Part shown: positions 27,165 through 34,702 of the stretch, piece by piece
Numbering within the stretch: the stretch's first letter is position 1
Layout of the letters: every line of letters starts with the position of its first letter
From: Pseudomonadota bacterium
GTDB lineage: Bacteria > Pseudomonadota > Gammaproteobacteria > Steroidobacterales > Steroidobacteraceae
Reading direction: 5' to 3'
NCBI GenBank assembly: GCA_021838635.1
Contig: JAKCDC010000002.1
Location: forward strand, 106,886 to 170,885
DNA length: 64,000 nt
Made by a program: the position numbers and the translations under genes
Notes under the pieces: model-generated
Database searches by the model: none
The model's input: the letters and a program-made list of their open reading frames with translations, nothing else
Told to the model about the DNA's origin: nothing

Positions 27165-28139
27165 TCAGCGTGAGAGGACATGTGCCAAGTGGAGCCATTG
27201 GGGCGGCAGCGGTTTTGCGCGCGTCACCACCTCGCGCAGCGCACTCACCGTCAGGCGAGCGCCGCAGAGCCCGAGCAGAATGCCGTGCTCCCCAGCGCAC
27301 CAGCGCTCGATGGCCTCGGCGCCCAGCAGCGTGGCGCTCAACCTGTCGAATGCACCGGGGCTGCCGCCGCGCTGGACGTGACCGAGTTTGGTCACCCGCA
27401 GCTCGAAGTTCAGCCGCTCGGCATGCTCGGTGAAGTGGCGCGCCAGCGCGTCTGCGTTGTGCTTGGCGCCTTCGGCGATGACCACGATGGCGTGGCTCTT
27501 GCCGCGCCGGTACGCATCCTGGATGGCGAGCGCGATCTGTTCGGGAGATTGCTCCGCTTCCGGGATCACGATCGCCTCGGCGCCGCCGGCGATGCCGGCC
27601 ATCAGCGCCAGATAGCCGCATGCCCGCCCCATCACTTCGACGAGAAAGACCCGTCCGTGCGCCGCCGCCGTCACGCGCAGACGGCTGATGGCCTCGAGCG
27701 CGACATCGACGGCCGTGGTCGCCCCGAGCGTGACATCGGATCCGGCCAGATCGTTGTCGATGGTCGAGGCGATGCCGATGACGGCCACGCCGCGCTCCGC
27801 CAGTGCCAGCGCGCCGCGCTGCGAGCCGTTGCCGCCGACGATGATCAGCCCGGCGATCTGGTGCTCGGCGAGCCGACGCACGGCTGTCTGCTGGCCGTCG
27901 TCGGTGAGAAAGGCCGAACAGCGGCTGGTGCCGAGCATCGTGCCGCCGCGGTCGATGATGCCGCCGACTTCGCGGGCGCCGAGGCGGCGAAAATCCCCCG
28001 CAATCAGTCCGCTGTAGCCGTGTCGGATGCCGAACATGTCCCGCTCGCGCGCAAGACCGGCGCGCACCACCGCACGGATGGCCGCGTTCATGCCGGGTGC
28101 ATCACCCCCGCTGGTGAGAATGGCGAGGCGCTGCGTCAC
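27165..28139 (-). CDS. pfkA: 6-phosphofructokinase
   Basis: Phosphorylates fructose 6-phosphate. 324 residues from a GTG at 28139, matching the usual 320-residue bacterial PfkA; the frame is open further upstream without family similarity. Motifs: T-S-G-G-D-A-P-G-M-N at the N-terminus, the nucleotide loop G-G-N-G-S, S-T-I-D-N-D-L with the catalytic Asp, V-E-V-M-G-R-A-C-G-Y, and L-G-H-V-Q-R-G-G-S-P. The loop usually reads G-G-D-G-S in ATP enzymes; the Asp that helps hold Mg-ATP is Asn here, and the P of P-G-T-I-D-N-D is missing. The second Gly still argues for ATP rather than pyrophosphate. Flanked by two CBS-pair genes. Confidence 0.9.
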   Translation of the reverse strand: MTQRLAILTSGGDAPGMNAAIRAVVRAGLARERDMFGIRHGYSGLIAGDFRRLGAREVGGIIDRGGTMLGTSRCSAFLTDDGQQTAVRRLAEHQIAGLIIVGGNGSQRGALALAERGVAVIGIASTIDNDLAGSDVTLGATTAVDVALEAISRLRVTAAAHGRVFLVEVMGRACGYLALMAGIAGGAEAIVIPEAEQSPEQIALAIQDAYRRGKSHAIVVIAEGAKHNADALARHFTEHAERLNFELRVTKLGHVQRGGSPGAFDRLSATLLGAEAIERWCAGEHGILLGLCGARLTVSALREVVTRAKPLPPQWLHLAHVLSR

Positions 28140-28200
28140 GGTGCACCGGGAGCCTCGGGACCGGATGCCGCGCGGCGCGGCGCGATGGCTGCGGTGATTG

Positions 28201-28653
28201 TCACTGGGCGCGATCCGCCCTGTGCCGCGTCCCGCGGACCGTGCCGGACACCTCGCGGAGCTCTCCGGCGAGAACGTCCAGCACCTCATCAAGGCAGAGT
28301 ACGCCGGTGAGCATCCCACCGGCACCGACCACCGGTAGGCGCCGCACACCCATGCGGCGCATCGTGCGCAGTGCCTGATCCAGCGGATCGGTCTCATCGA
28401 CCATCGCCGGATACTGTTTCATCACATCCGCGACCGTGAGCATCTTCGGGTCCGCCTCCCCGGCAACAACCGACACCACGATGTCGCGGTCCGTCAACAC
28501 CCCCACGGGTCGGCCGTACCGGGTGTTCGGTTGCGGATCGACGGCCACCAGGAAGCCCACGTTCTTCTCCCGCATGCACTGCGCTGCGGTGGCCACATCG
28601 ATGTGCGGCGTGATCGTGACGAGTTCGCGGGTGCAAATGCTGCCGACGTTCAT
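28201..28653 (-). CDS. CBS-domain-pair protein B
   Basis: 150-residue paralogue of the CBS protein downstream of pfkA. CBS 1 (A-A-Q-C-M-R-E-K-N-V-G-F-L-V-A-V, then G-V-L-T-D-R-D-I-V-V-S-V) and CBS 2 (A-L-R-T-M-R-R-M-G-V-R-R-L-P-V-V, then G-V-L-C-L-D-E-V) fill the whole protein. A GGAGGCACC ribosome-binding site precedes the ATG. The gene ends 61 bases before the pfkA start, so both could share a transcript. Likely an adenylate-sensing module; its target is unknown. Confidence 0.9.
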   Translation of the reverse strand: MNVGSICTRELVTITPHIDVATAAQCMREKNVGFLVAVDPQPNTRYGRPVGVLTDRDIVVSVVAGEADPKMLTVADVMKQYPAMVDETDPLDQALRTMRRMGVRRLPVVGAGGMLTGVLCLDEVLDVLAGELREVSGTVRGTRHRADRAQ

Positions 28654-29148
28654 GGTCAGGGTGCCTCCGTGGAGGGTTTCAGGTTCCGAGGGCCTCCGTC
28701 GTGCCGATGGCCGTGGCGGTGTTGGCGAGGCCGCGTTCGCGCGCGAAGGCGATCGTGCTCGGCGCGGTCATGGGGATCATCGAGGCGATGGGGCGCCAGG
28801 GACGCGCGCAGCGGCTGTTAGAACCGGCTGCGCTGGAGGCGGTGCCAACGGCCATCGGCACGCCGCGCGGGCGCAGGGCCTGGCGCGCCTGCCGAAGCGA
28901 AGCGGTGTTGGCGCCCGTTCGCGCCGGAGCTGCCGAGGCGCTCTGCGCGCACGTACCACTGAAGCGATCTGCGCCGGTCATCTTCGCCCCCGAGGCTGCA
29001 GGCGACCCGGAGCACACCGCTGTGCGGCGTCTCCGTGCCCTCGCGCAAACGGTACGCGCCTGGTGAACGGCGGGAATCCGCAGTTGTGCCTATCGATATC
29101 GCGCGGCGCGTCACCCCCCCCCCCTCCCGGGGGGGTAGGGCGCTCGGC
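28654..29148. other. gene-poor stretch
   Basis: About 500 bases between CBS protein B and the molybdenum hydroxylase. Open frames exist on both strands (for example 28701-29066 on plus, 121 codons), but none has a recognisable motif and they overlap each other. The only notable structure is the C/G tract at 29114-29135. Confidence 0.5.
29114..29135 (-). terminator. C11-T-C3-G7 tract, hairpin-forming
   Basis: Eleven C, one T, three C and seven G in a row, 14 bases beyond the end of the molybdenum hydroxylase gene. On the minus strand the seven C can pair with the long G run. It may act as a terminator-like stem for the iorAB-type operon, or simply be a slippery homopolymer; no T-run is seen. 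Confidence 0.3.
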
Positions 29149-31407
29149 TCAGGCGGCGGCGCCGCGCAGCGGTTGGGCGTCGATCGGCAGCGAACGGATG
29201 CGCTCGCCCGTTGCGGCGAACAGCGCATTGCACAGGGCGGGCAGCGCCGGCGGTAGCGCCGGCTCGCCGAGGCCGGTCGGGGGGTTGTCGCTGCGCACGA
29301 AGTGCACTTCGATCGGCGGCGCTTCCTCGATGCGCAGCAGCCGGTAGGTGTCGAAGTTCGACTGCAGCACGCGGCCCTCGTCCAGGGTGACGAGCAGGTG
29401 CAGCGCCTGGCCCAATCCGTCGAGAATCGCTCCTTGCGCCTGGTTGTAGGCGCCGGCGGGGTTGATGATCTGGCGGCCGATGTCCACGGTTGCCCACACC
29501 TTATGTATGCGCGGGACACCCTCCGGCGTGACGCTCGCCTGGATGACCTCGGCGACATAACCGAAGTGACTGTAGTAGAACGCCAGACCCATGCCGGTTC
29601 CGGCCGGCAGCCGGGTGCGCTGCGCCCACGCGGATCGGTGCGCGACGTCCTGCAGCACCGCGCGCACGCGGCCGGTGTCGAACGGCGGAATCGTCACTCC
29701 GTAACTTGGCGGGGGCGCCGGCAGCACTCGCGCCGGACCGTACAGCTGCAGGCGCAGCGCGAGCGGATCGCGGCCGCCGGCGTGCGCGATTTCGTCGAGG
29801 AACGATTCGAAGGCGAACGCGAGCGCGTTGCCGCCGGGGTTGCGCATCGGGCCGGTGGGCGCATCGAGTTGGATCAACGACTGCGCATACTGCAGGGCGG
29901 GCACGAATCCGGCCGGGAAATGCGCGCGCGGCAGATCGGCCGAGGAAGCGACGTGGCCGTTCTGGCCGAAGGTGATGAAGTGATCGCGAAACGCCGTCAG
30001 TCGGCCCTCGGCATCGAGACCGGCGGTGAAGTGATGGAATCCCCCGGGGCGATACGAGTCGTGCTGGATGTCCTGCGCGCGGTTCCACAGCAGCTTGACC
30101 GGTCGGCGGGCATGCCAGGCGATCGCGGCGGCCTCGACCATGTAGTCATTGTTCAGCCGTCGACCGAAGCCGCCGCCGACCCGCGTCATGTGGACGCGGA
30201 TCTTACCGGGGTCGATCCCGAGGGTCTCGGCGATGAGCCTCGCACCCGGCGCGGGGTTCTGGGTGGGTGCCCAGATCTCCACGCCGCCGTCGCGCCCGAC
30301 CCGTGCGGTGCAGTTCTGCGGCTCGAGCGTTGCATGGGCCAGGAATGGATACGTGTAGGCGGCGCTCACGGTCTTGTGGGCATGCGCCAAGGCGGCCTCG
30401 ACATCGCCGTCACGGCGCAGCACAGTCTGTGGTGAGAGGCGCGCCAGGCGTTCGGCCTCGAGAGCGAAGGCGCGCGTGCTCTGGTTCGAGGCGGCCTGCG
30501 GTTCCCACTCGGCCCGCAGCTTGCGCAGTGCCTTCTGCGCGTCCCACCATTTGTCGGCGATGATCGCCACGCCGTCGACCAGCCCCATCTTGATCGCGGC
30601 ATCCGGCTGTGAGGCCCGCAGCACGAACGCGTCGCGTACCCCCGGCTGCGCCTTGAGTTCCTCGAGGTTGGCGCGCACCAGGCGCGCGCCGAAGCGCGGC
30701 GACTTCGCATACACCGCGTAACTCAACTCCGGCAGGCTCACGTCGATGCCAAACAGCGGCTCCCCGGCCAGCACCCGTGGGCTGTCCACGCCCCCGGTGA
30801 ACCGCCCGATGATGGTGTACTCGGCCGGCGTCTTCAGCCGCACGGTGTTCAGATCCGGGGCGGGCAGTGCGGCGGCGCGGCTCGCCAGGACACCGTAGCT
30901 GAGGGTGCGCCCGCTTCGGCGGTGCCGCACGGTGCCGCGCTCGGCGACACATTCGCTGAGCGGTACGTTCCAGGCGCGCGCCGCGGCCGTGAGCAGCATC
31001 TGGCGGCCGGCGGCGCCCACTCGTTGCATCGGAATCCAGTTCAGCGGCGTGCCCAGACTGCCGCCGGCGAACTGTGGGCCGTAGATCGCATCGAGCATGG
31101 CCTGCTCGACCCGCACGTCGCGCCAGTCCGCGTCGAGTTCGTCGGCGATCAGCATCGGCAGGGTGGTCTTCATGCCCTGGCCGATTTCCGGGTTCTTCGC
31201 CACGATGGTGATCGTGCCGTCCGGGTCGATGCGGATGTAGGGGTTCAGTGGCGCGAGCGCAGAGGACTGCTCGGGCGCACCGGCGGCGCCCGGCACGTTC
31301 AGCGTCAGCAGCAGCCCGCCGCCGGCGGTGAGTGCGACGCTCAGAAATTCCCGGCGCGAGAGCTCGGCGGCCTCGCGGGGCGCAGCGCGATCATCTCGGG
31401 CGTTCAT
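29149..31407 (-). CDS. molybdopterin-binding subunit of an IorB-like molybdenum hydroxylase
   Basis: Large subunit (752 residues) of a two-subunit xanthine oxidase-family hydroxylase, like isoquinoline 1-oxidoreductase beta. The N-terminus has a twin-arginine type signal (S-R-R-E-F-L-S-V-A-L, then a hydrophobic run to about 45), predicting export of the folded complex. Cofactor-domain stretches include G-R-F-T-G-G-V-D-S-P, A-T-L-E-P-Q-N-C-T-A, G-G-G-F-G-R-R and the late G-A-I-L-D-G-L-G-Q-A. Start chosen at ATG 31407, which overlaps the small-subunit stop by 4 bases; the longer upstream frame lies inside that gene. Substrate unknown (an aldehyde or N-heterocycle). Confidence 0.9.
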   Translation of the reverse strand: MNARDDRAAPREAAELSRREFLSVALTAGGGLLLTLNVPGAAGAPEQSSALAPLNPYIRIDPDGTITIVAKNPEIGQGMKTTLPMLIADELDADWRDVRVEQAMLDAIYGPQFAGGSLGTPLNWIPMQRVGAAGRQMLLTAAARAWNVPLSECVAERGTVRHRRSGRTLSYGVLASRAAALPAPDLNTVRLKTPAEYTIIGRFTGGVDSPRVLAGEPLFGIDVSLPELSYAVYAKSPRFGARLVRANLEELKAQPGVRDAFVLRASQPDAAIKMGLVDGVAIIADKWWDAQKALRKLRAEWEPQAASNQSTRAFALEAERLARLSPQTVLRRDGDVEAALAHAHKTVSAAYTYPFLAHATLEPQNCTARVGRDGGVEIWAPTQNPAPGARLIAETLGIDPGKIRVHMTRVGGGFGRRLNNDYMVEAAAIAWHARRPVKLLWNRAQDIQHDSYRPGGFHHFTAGLDAEGRLTAFRDHFITFGQNGHVASSADLPRAHFPAGFVPALQYAQSLIQLDAPTGPMRNPGGNALAFAFESFLDEIAHAGGRDPLALRLQLYGPARVLPAPPPSYGVTIPPFDTGRVRAVLQDVAHRSAWAQRTRLPAGTGMGLAFYYSHFGYVAEVIQASVTPEGVPRIHKVWATVDIGRQIINPAGAYNQAQGAILDGLGQALHLLVTLDEGRVLQSNFDTYRLLRIEEAPPIEVHFVRSDNPPTGLGEPALPPALPALCNALFAATGERIRSLPIDAQPLRGAAA

Positions 31408-31889
31408 GAGCGCTCCTTGCGCGTATCGGCGGTGGGTAGACCCGCGGCACGCTTGATGGCCGCACGGATGCGGGTGTAGGTGCAGCAGCGGCAGATGTTG
31501 CCATGCATGGCCTGGTCGATGTCCGCATCGGTGGGCCGGGGATTTTTCGCCAGCAGCGCCGTTGCCGACATGACCTGCCCGGCCTGACAGTACCCGCACT
31601 GCATGACGTCCAGTTCGAGCCACGCCGCTTTGACCTTGCGGCCCCACTCGCTTGCACCGATGCCCTCGATGGTGATGAGCGGGGCGGCGCCGACGGCAGC
31701 GATCGGGGTGACGCACGCACGTGCCGGCACGCCGTCAAGATGCACCGTACAGGCCCCGCACTGGGCGATGCCGCAGCCGTACTTCGTGCCGCTCAGGTGC
31801 AGATCGTCCCGCAGCACCCACAGCAGCGGGGTGTCAGGATCCGCCTCCACGGTGCGCCGTTCGCCATTGACCAGGATCGAATAGTGCAT
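31404..31889 (-). CDS. [2Fe-2S] subunit of an IorA-like molybdenum hydroxylase
   Basis: 161 residues carrying two [2Fe-2S] centres that pass electrons from the molybdenum subunit. The plant-type cluster motif C-G-I-A-Q-C-G-A-C-T-V-H lies at about 40-51, with a partner Cys (A-C-V-T-P) near 60. The second, helical cluster is C-G-Y-C-Q-A-G-Q near 97 and C-R-C-C-T-Y near 133. It has no FAD domain, so a separate acceptor such as a cytochrome is expected, as in IorAB. Translationally coupled to the large subunit. The small subunit probably travels with the Tat-exported large one. Confidence 0.93.
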   Translation of the reverse strand: MHYSILVNGERRTVEADPDTPLLWVLRDDLHLSGTKYGCGIAQCGACTVHLDGVPARACVTPIAAVGAAPLITIEGIGASEWGRKVKAAWLELDVMQCGYCQAGQVMSATALLAKNPRPTDADIDQAMHGNICRCCTYTRIRAAIKRAAGLPTADTRKERS

Positions 31890-32025
31890 GCGCGCCTCCG
31901 CATTCGTGGCGCCGCCTGGAGCGGGCGGCCGGGCGTTCTCGCGCTCAAAGTATAGGGGATCGGACCCACCGGGTCAGCCCTACCGGGAGCGTCGCCTCGG
32001 GTGTTGGCGCGGGTGCGCGATCCGC

Positions 32026-32625
32026 TCAGCGTGAAATGGACTGCAGGCAGGCGGTCAGATCCGCCGGGGTGTCCAGATCGAGGGCCGCGCTCGGCATGGC
32101 GAGGGTGATCAGGTGATCCGCGTGCTCGCGCAGCACGGTGCGCGCACCGAGGTCGCCTTCGAGCGCGAGCAGCGCCGCGAACAGCCGGCGCGGGAAAATC
32201 GCCGGTGCCCCGGCGCCACCGCCGTAATGCGCTGCGACAATCGCCTGCGGGTCCTCTCGCCAGCGCGCGGCCAGCTGGGCGTAGTGCTCGGCGTGGATCG
32301 CGACCTGGTCGGCCAGTACCACCATCGCACCGGCACAGGTGCGCGGCAGCGCCGCGATGCCGGTGCGAATCGAACTGGCCAGTCCCTCGGCCCAGTGCGC
32401 ATTGACGTGGAGTGTGAACGGCTCCGCGGCGAGCAGCGCCGCGAGCGTCTCGGCACCGGCGCCGAGCACCACGGCGGCATGATCGACGGCGGTGGCTGCG
32501 CGGCGGGCGACCCGTAGCAGCAGCGCTTCGCCCTCGATCGGCTGCAGCTGCTTCAGCGTGCCGAACCGACGTGCGGCGCCGGCCGCGAGCACGATGGCGT
32601 GCAGTTCGCTGCGTGGCGCACTCAT
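32026..32625 (-). CDS. MocA-like molybdenum cofactor nucleotidyltransferase
   Basis: 199 residues of the MobA/MocA NTP-transferase family, which attaches CMP (MocA) or GMP (MobA) to molybdopterin. The N-terminal nucleotide-binding signature is V-L-A-A-G-A-A-R-R-F-G-T-L-K-Q-L, followed by L-A-D-Q-V-A-I at about 105 and a C-terminal D-L-D-T-P-A-D-L. MocA is the expected partner of xanthine oxidase-type hydroxylases such as the IorAB-like enzyme downstream. The ATG overlaps the XdhC stop by 4 bases. A longer N-terminus from 32649 is possible but overlaps XdhC more. Confidence 0.87.
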   Translation of the reverse strand: MSAPRSELHAIVLAAGAARRFGTLKQLQPIEGEALLLRVARRAATAVDHAAVVLGAGAETLAALLAAEPFTLHVNAHWAEGLASSIRTGIAALPRTCAGAMVVLADQVAIHAEHYAQLAARWREDPQAIVAAHYGGGAGAPAIFPRRLFAALLALEGDLGARTVLREHADHLITLAMPSAALDLDTPADLTACLQSISR

Positions 32626-33704
32626 CGCGGCGGCGCGGCGGATGGGCACAATGGGGCCGCGCCGCGGGTCTTGCCGTGGATGAACGCGAGAATCTCCGCG
32701 ACGATCGACACGGCAATGGCCTGCGGCGAGCGTCCGCCGAGATCCAGCCCCACCGGTGAGTGCAGCCGCCCGCGTACGCGATGCGCGTCCTCGCCGAGTT
32801 CCTCCAGCAGGCGTTCGGCGCGCGCCGCCGGCCCCAGCAGTCCGATGTACGGTACGGGCATGCCCGCCAGCGCCCGCAGAGAGTCCCGGTCCGCCTCGAG
32901 TTGGTGGGTCATGACGACGGCCGCCTGGAAGCCCGTGACCTCCAGTTCGGCCGCCAGATGCGCCATGGGCAACGTGAGGACATGTTCCGCGTCGGGAAAC
33001 CGGGTGGGCGAGGCCAGCGCGGCGCGGTGGTCGACCACGGTCACCTTCCAGTGCAGCTGCGCAGCCAGGCGAGCCACCGGCAGCGCGTCGGGACCGGCGC
33101 CGACCAGCAGCAGCCGCGGCGGTAGCGCAAGCGGCAGCAGGAAGAGTCGATACCGCCCCGGTACCTCGAACGCCCCAGGCTCGCTCGTGCGGGCGGCGCG
33201 CTCAAGCGCGGTGCGGGCGGCCTCCGGGAACAGGTCCTGCGCCCCTTGCCCAGGGAGTGCCAGCGCGCCGAGGGCTACCTGCGGGTCTCGGGACTCGCTC
33301 ACCCAGCCGACGGCCGTCGGGCGGTGTGCCGCGTACGCCTCGGTGAGGTGCGCGAGCGGCTCCCAGTGTTCCTGCGGCCCGACGCGCACCAGCAGGATGT
33401 GCATCTCGCCCTCACAGCCGGCCCCGAGGCCCCACAGCAGATCGTTCGGATCGCGCAGATCGTACGTGATGCGCCGCGCGGGCGCGCCCGCGAGCACCTC
33501 ACGGGCGTGTTCGGCGAGGTCGCCCTCGAGACAGCCGCCCGAGATCAATCCCGCGGTGTGCCCATCAGCGGCGATGCACACGAGTGCGCCGGGGCGCTGG
33601 TAGGTCGAGCCGATGGTGTGGATCAAGACCCCGAGGGCGACGGCGCGGCCTGCGGCCCGCTCGGTCGAGAACAGCGGCAGGAGGGCGCCCAGGGTGGATT
33701 CCAT
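32622..33704 (-). CDS. XdhC/CoxI-family molybdoenzyme maturation protein
   Basis: 360 residues. The N-terminal XdhC/CoxI domain has G-S-T-Y-Q-R-P-G-A and the conserved G-L-I-S-G-G-C-L-E-G-D-L near 54-63. The C-terminal Rossmann domain starts near 217 (L-L-L-V-G-A-G-P-D-A-L-P-V-A) and ends with the G-L-D-L-G-G-R-S-P-Q-A-I-A-V-S-I-V-A-E-I-L-A signature. XdhC proteins bind molybdenum cofactor and insert it, usually as the sulfurated form, into their hydroxylase. Overlaps MocA; the pair lies 136 bases upstream of the hydroxylase genes on the same strand. Confidence 0.9.
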   Translation of the reverse strand: MESTLGALLPLFSTERAAGRAVALGVLIHTIGSTYQRPGALVCIAADGHTAGLISGGCLEGDLAEHAREVLAGAPARRITYDLRDPNDLLWGLGAGCEGEMHILLVRVGPQEHWEPLAHLTEAYAAHRPTAVGWVSESRDPQVALGALALPGQGAQDLFPEAARTALERAARTSEPGAFEVPGRYRLFLLPLALPPRLLLVGAGPDALPVARLAAQLHWKVTVVDHRAALASPTRFPDAEHVLTLPMAHLAAELEVTGFQAAVVMTHQLEADRDSLRALAGMPVPYIGLLGPAARAERLLEELGEDAHRVRGRLHSPVGLDLGGRSPQAIAVSIVAEILAFIHGKTRGAAPLCPSAAPPR

Positions 33705-33823
33705 CGCGCGATCCTAAGCGCGATCCGCGCCGAGCGGCAATCCGCAGCCGCAGCGCTCGGCAGAGCACCCGCGCCCGATGGTATTCTCAGGCAACGCAGG
33801 GCAGCGGGGTGTGGAGGCCCTTA

Positions 33824-34648
33824 ATGAACAAGACTCGTGCTCGTCCGGTCAGTCCAACTCGCCAGGCGCTCCTGGGCGGGGCGCTGAGCGCAGCGCTGGG
33901 TCTGACCGGGGCCGTCGGCCTGGGGGCGCTGCCGCAGGCCGATGCCGCCTCGATGCGGCCAGTGCAATCGGCCGCGATGCTGCATGCGCGGCGCCTCGCC
34001 GATCAGAGTCGGCCGCAGCATGAGGTGGCGTTCAACCCGGCCGCGTTCGACCCGTTCGTCGGCGAGTACGAACTGTCGCCCAGCGTTTTCTTCCACATCT
34101 TCCGCCGCGGCGATCACTACTTCGCGCAGCTCACCGGACAGCCGCCGGTGCGGGAATACCCGGAGAGTCCGACGAAATTCTTCGCCACGGTCGTGGCGGC
34201 GCAGATCAGTTTCGTCATCGATGCGCACGGTCGGGTCACCGGGCTGGTGTTGCACCAGGGCGGATACCTGCGGTCCGCACCCCGGGTGTCGCGCCAGGTC
34301 GCCGCGCGCGCCGCGGCGGCGCTGGCGCGGCGGATCCGGCACAACATTCCCAATCCGGGAACGGCCGCCGCGGTGCGGGCGCAGATCCGCTCCTTCGAGC
34401 GCACCGGTCACGCGCTCTATGCCGGGATGGCCCCGGCGCTAGCGGCCGCGGCGCGCACTGAGGCGGCCCAGGCCGCACCGCTGTTTCATTCGCTCGGCGC
34501 ATTGCGCTCGCTGCGTCATGACAAGGTGCTCGACAGCGGTGCGGACGACTATGTGGCGACGTTTGCCCACGGCCAGCTGGAGGTGATCATCGCCCCGCTC
34601 AGCGCGCACGGCAAAGTGCAGGGACTGTTCTTTCATCCGCTGCCCTGA
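33824..34648 (+). CDS. exported protein with a DUF3471-like domain
   Basis: 274 residues, signal peptide at about 13-42 (ending A-D-A-A-S). Residues about 65-140 match the small domain often attached to serine beta-lactamase-like proteins: F-V-G-E-Y-E-L-S-P, then L-T-G-Q-P-P-V-R-E-Y-P-E-S-P-T-K-F-F, then G-R-V-T-G-L-V-L-H-Q-G-G. Here it stands without the beta-lactamase domain. The C-terminal half is Ala-rich helical sequence with no recognised motif, ending in a second G-K-V-Q-G-L-F-F-H strand. Divergent from xdhC. The frame is open upstream; the ATG at 33824 starts the signal peptide. Role unknown. Confidence 0.75.
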   Translation: MNKTRARPVSPTRQALLGGALSAALGLTGAVGLGALPQADAASMRPVQSAAMLHARRLADQSRPQHEVAFNPAAFDPFVGEYELSPSVFFHIFRRGDHYFAQLTGQPPVREYPESPTKFFATVVAAQISFVIDAHGRVTGLVLHQGGYLRSAPRVSRQVAARAAAALARRIRHNIPNPGTAAAVRAQIRSFERTGHALYAGMAPALAAAARTEAAQAAPLFHSLGALRSLRHDKVLDSGADDYVATFAHGQLEVIIAPLSAHGKVQGLFFHPLP

Positions 34649-34702
34649 AGCGGATCGCGGTGGCGCGGGTCGCCGCGCACACACGGCTCGGTCCGGTCGG
34701 CA

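Noticed and set aside
28701..29066. 121-codon plus-strand ORF
   Set aside because: No motif, no clear ribosome-binding site, and equally open frames overlap it on the other strand.
29149..31716. Longer molybdenum hydroxylase reading frame starting at 31716
   Set aside because: The extra 103 codons are His/Arg-rich and lie inside the iron-sulfur subunit gene; the ATG at 31407 begins a twin-arginine signal and overlaps by 4 bases.
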